From: Clostridia bacterium | Lineage (GTDB): Bacteria; Bacillota; Clostridia; Oscillospirales; CAG-272 | Direction of reading: 5' to 3' | Length of the DNA: 64,000 nucleotides | Assembly (NCBI GenBank): GCA_017502875.1 | Contig: JAFVUF010000024.1 | Location: 1-64,000 of the forward strand | In this document: positions 1 through 8,529 of the stretch, piece by piece | How positions within the stretch are numbered: position 1 is the first letter of the stretch | How the letters are laid out: the number at the start of each line of letters is the position of its first letter | The notes under the pieces: model-generated | What the model was told of the DNA's origin: nothing | Database searches by the model: none | The model's input: the letters and a program-made list of their open reading frames with translations, nothing else | Translations under genes and position numbers: made by a program

Positions 1-17
1 CCAAGGCGCTGAACTTA

Positions 18-133
18 GTAGGTGCGTATTGAAGTCAGGGTACACCCGTTCCCATCCCGAACACGGTAGTTAAGCTGTCTCTCGCCAACAATACTCGGAG
101 GGAAACCTCCCGGAAAGATAGGTCCGTGCCTAC
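18..133 (+). rRNA. rrf: 5S ribosomal RNA
   Basis: The internal block CCCGTTCCCATCCCGAACAC followed by GTTAAGC is the hallmark of bacterial 5S rRNA. The 5' end GTAGGTGCG (from 18) pairs with CGTGCCTAC ending at 133, allowing G-U wobbles, which closes helix I and sets a length of about 116 nt. The exact ends may shift by a few bases. It is probably the last gene of an rRNA operon whose 16S and 23S lie upstream of the window; the first 17 bases would then be spacer. Confidence 0.95.
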
Positions 134-136
134 ATC

Positions 137-174
137 AAAAATCTCCAAACCGTAAGGCTTGGAGGTTTTTTCTT
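137..174 (+). terminator. Rho-independent terminator of the rRNA operon
   Basis: A CTCCAA/TTGGAG hairpin preceded by an A run and followed by GTTTTTTC starts four bases after the 5S 3' end. The position fits transcription termination of the rrn operon. Confidence 0.85.
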
Positions 175-180
175 CTCGTC

Positions 181-375
181 TTATCCATTCCCTTTTCTCT
201 ATTATTTTTTATCTGTTTAGAATTATATAAAGTTATTATATTGCCAATAATTGTTTAATAAGCGACAAAAAATGTCATATATTTGATTTATTTATAGTTA
301 TACAGCAAATGTTGTCGTATAAAAATGATACTATAATTTAGAATTTAAATATTTATAAATTTAGACGTAAGCCAC
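181..375. other. AT-rich intergenic region, nothing recognised
   Basis: About 195 bases of strongly AT-rich sequence between the rrn terminator and the promoter of the small membrane protein. Several TATAAT-like words occur (for example near 328-333), but none has a well-spaced -35 box. No ORF or strong hairpin is seen. Confidence 0.5.
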
Positions 376-404
376 TTGCAATCTTTTAGAAAATGTGATA
401 GAAT
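376..404 (+). promoter_or_regulatory. Probable sigma-A promoter of the 90-aa membrane protein
   Basis: TTGCAA (376-381) and TAGAAT (399-404) are separated by exactly 17 bases, about 38 bases upstream of the ATG at 442. Confidence 0.6.
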
Positions 405-441
405 AGTTAGGAAAGAGAAATTTGAAAGGATATAAATTTTT

Positions 442-714
442 ATGAAGGCTAACGGCAAGTTTTTTGGAGTAATGTTCGTGTTTAACATGACACTAGGTTT
501 AATTGGATTTCTTTTATTATGGGGAGTTCGCGCGCTTACTGACAATTCCGTTGTAGGAATTGTAATCTGCTCCTGCTTACTGCTTTCGGTAGCGAATTAT
601 ATAAATTTATTCGTTGTAAAAAAATCGAAGCTTAAAACACTGTATTTCCTTTTCGGTACAGGGATTTACGTTATTTTCGTGGCTGTACCGACAGCGCTTA
701 CGATGTTGCTTTAA
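442..714 (+). CDS. Small hypothetical membrane protein (90 aa)
   Basis: The family is not recognised. The 90-residue product has three predicted membrane segments: about residues 7-28, 36-58 and 68-89. Short basic stretches (KKSKLK, about 59-64) lie between the second and third. The start is supported by AAAGGA about 9 bases upstream of the ATG and by a 17-bp-spaced promoter. A terminator follows at once, so it is a single-gene transcript. The shape resembles small ATP synthase I/AtpI-like or holin-like proteins, but no diagnostic motif supports either. Its position between an rRNA operon and a convergent deacetylase operon gives no functional clue. Confidence 0.75.
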   Translation: MKANGKFFGVMFVFNMTLGLIGFLLLWGVRALTDNSVVGIVICSCLLLSVANYINLFVVKKSKLKTLYFLFGTGIYVIFVAVPTALTMLL

Positions 715-719
715 TATAG

Positions 720-756
720 GAGGAGATGAGCTAAAATTGCTCATCTCCCTTTTAAT
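720..756 (+). terminator. Rho-independent terminator
   Basis: Perfect 9-bp stem GGAGATGAG / CTCATCTCC (722-730 and 740-748) followed by CTTTTAATTTT. It ends the small membrane protein transcript. Read on the minus strand, the same hairpin has no U tract, so it is a poor terminator for the converging deacetylase genes. Confidence 0.85.
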
Positions 757-1462
757 TTTCAAGTCCTATCATCTCACCGACTGTTAAAAAGCTATACCCC
801 TGCGATTTAAGCCAAGGAATTACCAGCCTGAGCGCCTCAGGTGTAGGAGAGTCCTTGCCTATAAAGTCATGAAACAGAATTATTGAGCCGTTTTGGGCGT
901 ATTTACGCACCTCTGACAGTATTTTTTGAGGCGATGTGTGTGCCCAGTCTCTTGTGTCGATGTCCCAAACGACAGTCTTGTATCCAAGATCCTTTGTCAT
1001 TTTTACGGCGCTATCACAGCAATAACCCGTTGGTGGCCTGAATAAAAAGGTCTTTTTTGCGGTAAGCTTAAAAATAACGTCCTCTGTCTTAATTATTTCT
1101 TCTTTAACCTTGTCGCAATTAGTGCTGCTCTCTGCTAAGTGGGTAAATGTGTGATTTCCTATCTCGTGCCCGCGTAGGGCAATTTTTTTAAGCGCTTGCG
1201 GATAGAATTCAGCATTTTCGCCTACCACAAAGAAGGTCGCTTTTACACCGTATTCATCGAGAATGTTTAGTATTTTGGGGGTAAGTGATGGGTGAGGGCC
1301 GTCATCAAAGGTGAGCGCGATTACCTTTTCCTCAGTATTCACTCTGGCGAAAACACCGTCGTCCTTTCCAAAGCGCGCCCAAACGGGAACACCAGTGTTT
1401 ACCTGCTTGAACGGAGAGAGAATACCTAATACTGACATTAGAGCGCATATTACCTTTATCAT
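752..1462 (-). CDS. Polysaccharide deacetylase, NodB domain
   Basis: A 236-residue enzyme of the NodB/CE4 family, which removes acetyl groups from N-acetylglucosamine or N-acetylmuramic acid polymers, most often peptidoglycan. Visible motifs in order are TFDDGPHP (metal-binding Asp pair, about residue 51), GNHTFTH (the two metal-ligand His, about 100), RPPTGY (about 143), DIDTRDW (about 167) and LFHD (about 198). A hydrophobic N-terminus (about 1-17) suggests export or anchoring. The start lies 4 bases after the stop of the upstream deacetylase, so the two genes are co-transcribed and probably act on the same wall polymer. The substrate (vegetative wall or spore cortex) cannot be told from sequence. 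Confidence 0.9.
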   Translation of the reverse strand: MIKVICALMSVLGILSPFKQVNTGVPVWARFGKDDGVFARVNTEEKVIALTFDDGPHPSLTPKILNILDEYGVKATFFVVGENAEFYPQALKKIALRGHEIGNHTFTHLAESSTNCDKVKEEIIKTEDVIFKLTAKKTFLFRPPTGYCCDSAVKMTKDLGYKTVVWDIDTRDWAHTSPQKILSEVRKYAQNGSIILFHDFIGKDSPTPEALRLVIPWLKSQGYSFLTVGEMIGLEN

Positions 1463-1466
1463 AGCG

Positions 1467-2261
1467 TTATAACTCTGTCAGTGAAGCAAACCGATACCCG
1501 TCGTTTTTCAGCGCAGTCAATATTTCGTCAAGGATATCCGCGTTTGTTTTTGACGTGGGGTGGAGAAGCATTATTTCACCTGGATGCGCGTTTTCGAGAA
1601 TTTTTTTAATTGCGTCCTCTCTTGAAGGCTGACGGTTGTTGTCCCAGTCTGCGTAAGCAAAGCTCCAAAATACCGTTTTATAACCGAGTTCTTTTGCAAA
1701 ACGGAGATTTTGTTCACTGAATTTTCCTTCGGGCGGACGGTAAAATTTAGCGCATTCAACACCGCATTTTTCCTTAATTATATCGGAAAGCGCCGATAAT
1801 TGTAGACCAAATTTATTTTTATCGGTAATTTTGGTCATATCCGGGTGATTTTTAGTATGATTACATATAAGATGTCCCTCGTCAGCCATTCTCTTAACAA
1901 GCTCGGTGTTTCTTACAACAAGGTTTTCAAGCACGAAAAAAGCGGCGGGGGCGTTATGCTTTTTCAGTGTGTTAAGAATACGCTCGATATTTCCGTTTTC
2001 GTACCCCGCGTCAAACGTGAGATAGATAACCTTGTCTCCGCTTTCAGCGGCGCGTTTATCTCCGTAATATGCTTCGTGCTCGCTGATAAATGAGAATTGC
2101 GGCTCAAGCTTAGGAAGTGTGTGCTCCGCGTTGCGCTTGACGTACCAATTCAACGCCTGCGTATCATTTGCCGCGTAAACAGGGCTTGGCATTGATATAG
2201 CTGAGGTTAAAACAAGCATTGCAGTCGCCAAGCATAAAAATAATCTTCTATATTTTTTCAT
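1467..2261 (-). CDS. pdaA: PdaA-type (delta-lactam) polysaccharide deacetylase
   Basis: Secreted CE4 deacetylase of the PdaA subfamily, which in Bacillus deacetylates muramic acid on the way to muramic delta-lactam in spore cortex. The product begins with a signal peptide (basic KKYRR, hydrophobic core to about residue 28, cleavage near VYA-AND). It has TFDAGYENGN in place of the usual TFDDGP, then CNHTKNH, RPPEGKF, and LLHPTSKTN near the C-terminus, all typical of PdaA. An ATG at 2276 is possible. The one at 2261 is preferred because GGAG lies 9 bases upstream of it, inside the longer reading frame. First gene of a two-gene operon with the deacetylase downstream. The PdaA-like motifs plus spoIIID and sigK in the window make a sporulation or germination role likely, but this is inference. 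Confidence 0.85.
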   Translation of the reverse strand: MKKYRRLFLCLATAMLVLTSAISMPSPVYAANDTQALNWYVKRNAEHTLPKLEPQFSFISEHEAYYGDKRAAESGDKVIYLTFDAGYENGNIERILNTLKKHNAPAAFFVLENLVVRNTELVKRMADEGHLICNHTKNHPDMTKITDKNKFGLQLSALSDIIKEKCGVECAKFYRPPEGKFSEQNLRFAKELGYKTVFWSFAYADWDNNRQPSREDAIKKILENAHPGEIMLLHPTSKTNADILDEILTALKNDGYRFASLTEL

Positions 2262-2473
2262 AACCTTTTTCTCCATTACACTTTGTTTTGCATAGTTATT
2301 TTGTCTGGCTATCAGGCGTTTAAACTGTGTAATTTATGGCGTAAGTGTACCTAAAAGGCAATAATATGAACAAAATAAATCAGAAATTTTATCATATTTT
2401 CAATTAAATTTCATTTGATTATCATAAAAGCGGTGTAAAATAATATCAAGCAAATTAGAAAGGAGCGCTTTCT

Positions 2474-4024
2474 ATGGAAGAAAACGAAAAGAGAGAAGAG
2501 ACAGAAGCAGATAAATCTGTAGAGCCCGAAATAAACGAGCCGCAATCAGAAAACGAAATAAATAAAGAAAGCGGAGCGCCAAACGAGAGAGCCTCTGATG
2601 ATACAAGTTATAGAGTAGACGAAAAATATAAAAGGGAAGAGCCTTTTGGCAGCGCCGAGGGAAGCTTTAAGTCAAGAAACGACAGCTCATCAGGAGAGAA
2701 ATCGGGCACCAACGGGCAGAATAGCGGTTATAACGGCTATAATGGCTACAACGGATATAACGGCGGATATTACAACGGTTATAACGGCTACGGCGGAGGT
2801 GGGTATTATTCCCAGCCGCCTCAGAATAAGCCGCAAAAAAGCTCCAAGGCTCCGATAATCGCGGTAGTTTCCTTTTTAATACTGTTCGTTTTAATTACTG
2901 TATTTGCATTTGGGTATATCTATTACGAATATATACTTGATGACACGCCTGCCGAGGATAACGGAGGGCAGGGCGGAGGAAATGAAAGCGGCGCTGGCGG
3001 CGGAGGCGTGCAGGACGGCTCAATTACTGATGGCGGTTTCACTATAACTCAGCCCGATACTCCGGGAACGGCATACGCAAGTCTTGCTGACGCATATGCG
3101 GCAACGCATAAAGCATTTGTTGAAATTAATACTGTAACAAGCAATGGCGTAGGCGCAGGCTCGGGTGTTATCATTGCTAGAATGGCGAATAACAAGGGAT
3201 ATTATATCGCTACCAATCACCACGTAGTTGACGGCGCGACTCAAATAGCTGTTAAAGCTTACTGCGGAAGCGAATACAAGGAATATATCGCACATACGAC
3301 TGTTCTTTCCGATGAGATGTCCGACCTTGCGGTAATAGCTATTATGGAAACCGCGGAAATGCAGATTGCAAGGATAGGTAAATCGGCAAATCTCAGAGTA
3401 GGTGAGGGCGTATACGTTATAGGTAATCCTCTCGGCACTCTTGCGGGAACGATGACAAACGGTATAATTTCCGCGCAGGCGGTAAAAATTTTCGTTGGCG
3501 AGCATAATATGGAGCTTTTGCAGACCAATGCCGCTATAAATCCCGGAAACTCCGGCGGGCCTATGTTCAATATGTCGGGAGAGCTTGTCGGAATAGTAAA
3601 CGCAAAGTATTCTGACGTTTCGGTTGAGGGAATAGGCTTTGCTATTCCGATTGATACCGCTGTTGGTCTTATCGAGCAGATGATATCTAAAGGGTATATT
3701 GAGGGCAGACACAATCTCGGCATTTCTGTTGAGTACGGCTATTACGGCGCAGGACTGTGGATAACGGAAATCGATACCGATTCTGCTATCAGGGACACAG
3801 ACCTAACCATTTCTAACGGCAATGCGTACAGAATACAGTCCATTAACGGAAAGGTCTTTGAATCCACCTCTGCCGCTATCATTTACATCGACGAGCAGTT
3901 AAAGGCAGGTCAAACGGTAAATCTTTCGGTATCGGTATACAGTATGAGATTTTCAAGTCTTGAGTTTATCGAAACCAAGCAGCTAACCGTAACTCTTAAA
4001 CAGGCGTCCGCAATCCAAGGTTAA
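2474..4024 (+). CDS. htrA: Membrane-anchored HtrA/DegP-like serine protease
   Basis: A trypsin-like S1C protease involved in surface protein quality control, with its catalytic domain outside the membrane. Residues 1-80 are highly charged. Residues about 81-117 are an Asn-Gly-Tyr repeat tract, a single membrane helix lies at about 126-152, and a Gly/Asp-rich linker runs to about 195. The protease domain follows, with the triad visible as TNHHVV (His about 249), MSDLAV (Asp about 284) and NPGNSGGP (Ser 360). The remaining C-terminal portion (about 410-510) is where a PDZ domain sits, but its sequence is divergent. The start follows GAAAGGAG with good spacing, and a bidirectional terminator follows the stop. 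The charged N-terminus and NGY tract are cytoplasmic if the topology is the usual one for this family. Confidence 0.9.
   Translation: MEENEKREETEADKSVEPEINEPQSENEINKESGAPNERASDDTSYRVDEKYKREEPFGSAEGSFKSRNDSSSGEKSGTNGQNSGYNGYNGYNGYNGGYYNGYNGYGGGGYYSQPPQNKPQKSSKAPIIAVVSFLILFVLITVFAFGYIYYEYILDDTPAEDNGGQGGGNESGAGGGGVQDGSITDGGFTITQPDTPGTAYASLADAYAATHKAFVEINTVTSNGVGAGSGVIIARMANNKGYYIATNHHVVDGATQIAVKAYCGSEYKEYIAHTTVLSDEMSDLAVIAIMETAEMQIARIGKSANLRVGEGVYVIGNPLGTLAGTMTNGIISAQAVKIFVGEHNMELLQTNAAINPGNSGGPMFNMSGELVGIVNAKYSDVSVEGIGFAIPIDTAVGLIEQMISKGYIEGRHNLGISVEYGYYGAGLWITEIDTDSAIRDTDLTISNGNAYRIQSINGKVFESTSAAIIYIDEQLKAGQTVNLSVSVYSMRFSSLEFIETKQLTVTLKQASAIQG
2692..2823 (+). repeat. In-frame Asn-Gly-Tyr codon repeat in htrA
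   Basis: Imperfect tandem repeats of AAC/AAT-GGN-TAC/TAT encode NGYNGYNGYNGGYYNGYNGY and a glycine-rich end. Codons vary between copies, so the peptide repeat is retained by selection or old duplication rather than recent slippage. Confidence 0.8.
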
Positions 4025-4028
4025 TAAA

Positions 4029-4062
4029 AAACGCGCAGTTCATTGAACTGCGCGTTTTTTAT
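4029..4062. terminator. Bidirectional terminator between htrA and the GH13 gene
   Basis: Perfect stem AACGCGCAGTTC / GAACTGCGCGTT with a 4-base loop, flanked by A and T runs on both sides. It serves the convergent htrA (+) and amylase (-) transcripts. Confidence 0.92.
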
Positions 4063-5885
4063 CATTGTTTTTTAAAAATAGCATAGCTGCCTTTACAGAG
4101 GCTGTATCTGTAACGTCCGTCGTCACACATAACGGCGCTGTCGTCCTCTGTAAGCTCAAAAAACGGCGTTTCCGAGACGAAAATCTTACTTGCGCCTAAG
4201 TTTACCGCGCAAAACGTATCGTCTCTCTTGTAGAGGAATAAGCCGTCTCTGCTCGAAATTATTTCAAAGCTGCCCTCTTTGAAGCAGGAAAGCGAGGAGC
4301 GTATCGCTCCAAGTCTCCTGAAATACGCGAGCAGCGCCTTATCTGCTTTTGCGTATGCGAAGGGCATACGGTTAAACGGGTCGCGGCCACCCTCCATACC
4401 TATCTCATCGCCGTAGTAAATACATGGCACGCCGGGCAGTGTGTAGCAAAGAAATGCGGCGAGCTTTACTCTCTCGGTAGCCTCCTTGCGAGTCCGGTTT
4501 GGTATACGGTAGGTTGAAAGCTCACGGTTAGTCATTTCAAGCGAGCCGTCAAAGGCAAGAGTGTTAAGTATTCGCTCGGTGTCGTGAGTTCCGAGAAGGT
4601 TCATTTGAACGTCGCTTACCTGTTTGGGGTAGTTTCGGTAGAGAAGCGATGCTTCGCTGGCAAGGGCTTCGGCGTTTCCCGTAGTAATAAAGTCTATGAT
4701 AGCCGTTCTTACGGGGTAGTTCATTACCGCGTCAAGCTCTGTGCCTTGAAAATAACTTCTTCGCTTACCGTAAGCGATTTTATTGGAAGCATCCTCCCAA
4801 ACCTCGCCGAGTATATAGCTTTCGGGATTAATTTTGCGCGCGGTTTTACGAAGCTGCTCTAAAAAGGTATCGGAAAGCTCATCGGCTACGTCAAGCCGCC
4901 AACCGTCAATGCCTTTTTTGAGATAATGCGCCGCGACACCCTCGCTTCCGCAGATAAATTCCTTGAAGCTTTCGGAATTCTTTTTTATGGTGGGTAATAT
5001 CTTAACTCCCCACCAAGTCTGATATTCGTCGGGATAGCTAATAAAATCGTACCAATCGTAGTAAGGAGAAACCTTGCTTTGATATGCGCCGCCATCTCCG
5101 TAATTTCCGAATTTGTTGAAATAAACACTGTCAGCGCCCGTGTGGTTGAAAACCCCGTCTAAAATTATATGCATTCCCCGTTTTTTAAGCTCGGAAATAA
5201 GCAAATTAAGCGCCCCGTCTCCGCCAAACATCTCATCAACCTTTAGATAATCAGCGGTATCGTATTTGTGATTTGAAGCGGCGTCAAAAATTGGGTTTAA
5301 GTACAGAGTGGTTACGCCAAGCGCCTGAAGATAATCAAGCCTTTCAATTATGCCGTACAGTGAGCCGCCAAAAAAGCAGTTATTTTCAAGCGGGTCTCCC
5401 GGCGTTTCGGGAAACTGAGGTATACCGTTTTCCCAGTCGGTATAAAGCTCCGCGCCTTTTTTTACTGTTACAGGGTGCTTTTCACTTCTTGCGAAGCGGT
5501 CGCAGAATATCTGATACATTATACCGCCTTTAAGCCACCTCGGTGTTTTGAAGCCCTTTTTATAGGCTGTAAGCTGAAGCTCAAAGCATTGCTCGCCAAA
5601 AGCGCTGTCAACCTTTATTTTAAGAAAATAAAGTCCGACGCTGTCAATACTGAACGCCGCGGTATAAACGTCATAGCCGTTTTTTATATCTGACCACTGA
5701 CAGTCCGCGTTTCTTACGCTTCCGTCAGAATCCTTAAATATTTCAGCCCTTACGTTAAAAGCGCCGATACGTCTTGATATATAAAGGGCGAACTTAAGCT
5801 CAGAGCCCTTTTCAAACGCGTATGAAGCGCTTTTTTTGCCGTTTACCAGCAGCTCGCTTTTGAAGATATTATTGTTATTAAGCAT
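4062..5885 (-). CDS. GH13 alpha-glucan hydrolase, neopullulanase/cyclomaltodextrinase-like
   Basis: A 607-residue glycoside hydrolase of the alpha-amylase superfamily. An N-terminal beta-sandwich of about 110 residues, as in neopullulanase and maltogenic amylase, precedes the TIM barrel. The four GH13 motifs are seen: DGVFNHTG (about 245), GWRLDVADE (nucleophile Asp about 331), LGEVWED (acid/base Glu about 360) and LGTHDTER (Asp about 433). No signal peptide is present, so it should act on intracellular glycogen or imported maltodextrins. It is the last gene of the glycogen operon, following glgP, and probably trims or debranches the limit dextrins left by phosphorylase. A classical GlgX debranching enzyme is possible, but the N-terminal domain and length fit neopullulanase better. 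Confidence 0.88.
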   Translation of the reverse strand: MLNNNNIFKSELLVNGKKSASYAFEKGSELKFALYISRRIGAFNVRAEIFKDSDGSVRNADCQWSDIKNGYDVYTAAFSIDSVGLYFLKIKVDSAFGEQCFELQLTAYKKGFKTPRWLKGGIMYQIFCDRFARSEKHPVTVKKGAELYTDWENGIPQFPETPGDPLENNCFFGGSLYGIIERLDYLQALGVTTLYLNPIFDAASNHKYDTADYLKVDEMFGGDGALNLLISELKKRGMHIILDGVFNHTGADSVYFNKFGNYGDGGAYQSKVSPYYDWYDFISYPDEYQTWWGVKILPTIKKNSESFKEFICGSEGVAAHYLKKGIDGWRLDVADELSDTFLEQLRKTARKINPESYILGEVWEDASNKIAYGKRRSYFQGTELDAVMNYPVRTAIIDFITTGNAEALASEASLLYRNYPKQVSDVQMNLLGTHDTERILNTLAFDGSLEMTNRELSTYRIPNRTRKEATERVKLAAFLCYTLPGVPCIYYGDEIGMEGGRDPFNRMPFAYAKADKALLAYFRRLGAIRSSLSCFKEGSFEIISSRDGLFLYKRDDTFCAVNLGASKIFVSETPFFELTEDDSAVMCDDGRYRYSLCKGSYAIFKKQ

Positions 5886-5916
5886 AAGTTAATCTTCCGT
5901 CTTTGATGGATAATTA

Positions 5917-5956
5917 CACCGTAAGTCCTTATACGCTTGGGAAAGGACTTACGGTG
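5917..5956. repeat. Perfect 14-bp inverted repeat between glgP and the GH13 gene
   Basis: Arms CACCGTAAGTCCTT (5917-5930) and AAGGACTTACGGTG (5943-5956) with a 12-base loop. In the direction of operon transcription no U tract follows. It could therefore be an RNA processing or stability hairpin, or a weak attenuator, rather than a standard terminator. Confidence 0.8.
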
Positions 5957-5968
5957 AATCGGTTGATA

Positions 5969-8485
5969 TTAATACAACGGCTTTATGTGCCAGATGTTTT
6001 CAGCGTAGTCTCTTATAGAACGGTCAGCGGCAAAGAAGCCTGCCTTTGCGATATTGCGCAGAGCCTTTTTGTTCCAATTCTCACGGTCGGCGTAATCATT
6101 GAGCATAATATCGTGAGTTTTAAAGTAGGACTCAAAGTCCGCAAGGCACATATACGGGTCGGCAACTCCGTTATTACCGATAATGAGATAGTGCAGCATA
6201 TCAGCAAATGACATACCGTTAAAGCCTACGGAGAGACTGTCTACCGCGTCTCTTATACGAGGGTTGGTTCTGTAATAATCGGACGAATGGTAGCCTCTTT
6301 TCCAAAGCTCCTCGACCTCGCTCGCGGTAAGACCGAAGATATAGATGTTATCGTCGCCGAGAAGCTGGTGCATTTCGACGTTTGCTCCGTCGAGCGTACC
6401 GCAGGTAAGCGCTCCGTTTATCATAAACTTCATATTTGAAGTACCGGAGGCCTCCTTACCCGCAAGAGAAATCTGCTCGCTTATATCGGCTGAGGGGATA
6501 AGCACCTCTGCCATAGAAACGTTATAATCCTCCATGAATACCACACGCAGCTTTTCTCTTATCTTGGGATTCTTTTCAATCTCCGCCGAAACAGACCATA
6601 TAAGCTGAATTATACGCTTAGCCATATCGTATCCGGGAGCAGCTTTAGCTCCGAAAATGAAGGTCTGGGGCGGTATATCAAGGTCGGGATTCTTTACGAG
6701 ATCGTTATAAAGGCTTATAACTCTTAAAGCGTTAAGAAGCTGACGCTTGTATTCGTGCAGACGCTTTACCTGAATATCAAAGAGAGAGGTTGGGTCAAGA
6801 GTAATACCCGTCTTATCCTTAACGTATTCAGCGAATCTTACCTTGTTGCCGTACTTGATTTTTTCCAGCTTTTCAAGAACAGCCTTATCGTTTTCGTACT
6901 TTAAGAAATCGGCAAGCTTTTCGGGCTGCTTACGGTAATCTGAGCCAATGCACTCGTCAAGAAGCGAGGCAAGACCTGGGTTAGAGTAGCAAAGCCAACG
7001 CCTGTGCGCTATTCCGTTAGTTACGTTAGTGAACTTATCGGGGTCCTTTTTACTGAAATTACGGAAAACGTCGTTTACGAGAATGTCGGAATGAAGCTTT
7101 GAAACGCCGTTTACTGTGTGAGAGCCGACGATGGAGAGATTAGCCATTCGGACTCTGTTGTCCGCAACAACCGCCATCTTGGAGATTCTGTCCCAATCTC
7201 CGGGATAAAGATTCCAAAGGTCAGCGCAGAAGCGGCGGTTTATCTCAACGATTATCTGGTGAATTCTCGGCAGACGGAAGCGGAACAGGTCCTCCTTCCA
7301 CTGCTCAAGCGCTTCTGGCATAACCGTGTGGTTGGTGTAGGAGAAAACTCTCGTTACCGTGTTCCAGGCTCTTTCCCAGGAGTAGGAATAGCTGTCCATA
7401 AGGATTCGCATAAGCTCTGGGATACAGAGCGTTGGGTGAGTATCGTTTAAGTGGATAGCGACCTTGCTTGCGAAATTATCAAGCGTTCCGTATGCTGCCA
7501 AGTGGTCGGCTATAATTGACTGAAGCGAAGCGGAGCAGAGGAAATACTGCTGATTAAGACGGAGCAGCTTACCCTCGTCGTGATTGTCGGAGGGGTAGAG
7601 AACCTTTGAGATAATCTCTGTGTTGTGGTTCTGCTCCATAGCCTTCATATACTGCCCCTGTGAGAAAAGCGACATATTGAAGTTAGAAACGCTGTGCGCT
7701 CTCCAAAGGCGGAGATAATTACAGCCCTCGGTATCTGCGCCCGAAATCATAAGGTCGTAGGGAAGCGCGCGGACCTCCTCGCAGTTTTCATAAATTATTT
7801 CGAGGCGTCCGTTAGTCCACTTTTCCTTGATATTTCCGCCAAACTTGACGGTATAAGCCTTATCCGAGCGAGGAACGAGCCAGCATTCGCCCGTAGGAAG
7901 CCATGTGTCCGGAAGCTCAACCTGCATACCGTCAACTATCTTCTGGCGGAAAAATCCGTATTCATAGCAGATAGAGAAGCCTGTCGCGGGATATCCGAGA
8001 GATGTGAGCGAGTCCATAAAGCAGGCGGCAAGACGTCCAAGACCTCCGTTTCCGAGTCCCGCGTCGTTTTCGATATTGTATATCTTGTCAATATCGAAGC
8101 CGTAATCGGCGAGAATGGAGCGATATTCGGAGTCAAGTCCTAAATTGCACAGATTTGTTTTGAGAGAGCGACCTACGAGGAACTCCATGCACATATAGTA
8201 AATACGTTTAGCATGCGTTTTTTTGACCATATTGTGCTGATCTGCTCTTTTACGCATTAAGATATCCTTTACCGTGAGAACCACGGAGCGATATATCTGC
8301 TCCTCGGTAGCCTCGCTCGGAAGTATACCGTAATATCTTTTAAGCTTGGACTCGACAGCCTCCCTAAGCGCTTCCTTAGAGGTGGGGATAACCGTCTCCT
8401 CAGTTTTTTTTGTAACTCTTTTAGCTGCGGGCGTTGCCGCTTTTGCCGTTGTTTTCTTGGTAGTATTCTTACTTGACTGTTGCAT
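5969..8485 (-). CDS. glgP: Glycogen/maltodextrin phosphorylase
   Basis: Releases glucose-1-phosphate from alpha-1,4 chain ends of glycogen using pyridoxal phosphate. The 838 residues match the GT35 family. NDAGLGNGGLGRLAACF (about 130-150) is the glucan/catalytic signature, AIHLNDTHP follows, and EASGTSNMKF (about 685) carries the PLP lysine. An unusual N-terminal tail of about 33 residues rich in Lys, Thr and Ala precedes the conserved fold. AAAGGAAAGG lies upstream of the ATG. Fifth gene of the glycogen operon, 44 bases after glgA, so synthesis and breakdown enzymes share a message. Confidence 0.97.
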   Translation of the reverse strand: MQQSSKNTTKKTTAKAATPAAKRVTKKTEETVIPTSKEALREAVESKLKRYYGILPSEATEEQIYRSVVLTVKDILMRKRADQHNMVKKTHAKRIYYMCMEFLVGRSLKTNLCNLGLDSEYRSILADYGFDIDKIYNIENDAGLGNGGLGRLAACFMDSLTSLGYPATGFSICYEYGFFRQKIVDGMQVELPDTWLPTGECWLVPRSDKAYTVKFGGNIKEKWTNGRLEIIYENCEEVRALPYDLMISGADTEGCNYLRLWRAHSVSNFNMSLFSQGQYMKAMEQNHNTEIISKVLYPSDNHDEGKLLRLNQQYFLCSASLQSIIADHLAAYGTLDNFASKVAIHLNDTHPTLCIPELMRILMDSYSYSWERAWNTVTRVFSYTNHTVMPEALEQWKEDLFRFRLPRIHQIIVEINRRFCADLWNLYPGDWDRISKMAVVADNRVRMANLSIVGSHTVNGVSKLHSDILVNDVFRNFSKKDPDKFTNVTNGIAHRRWLCYSNPGLASLLDECIGSDYRKQPEKLADFLKYENDKAVLEKLEKIKYGNKVRFAEYVKDKTGITLDPTSLFDIQVKRLHEYKRQLLNALRVISLYNDLVKNPDLDIPPQTFIFGAKAAPGYDMAKRIIQLIWSVSAEIEKNPKIREKLRVVFMEDYNVSMAEVLIPSADISEQISLAGKEASGTSNMKFMINGALTCGTLDGANVEMHQLLGDDNIYIFGLTASEVEELWKRGYHSSDYYRTNPRIRDAVDSLSVGFNGMSFADMLHYLIIGNNGVADPYMCLADFESYFKTHDIMLNDYADRENWNKKALRNIAKAGFFAADRSIRDYAENIWHIKPLY

Positions 8486-8529
8486 TAAAATTTGACCTTT
8501 CCTTTTTAGTGTTTTTGCGGATTATGTTG

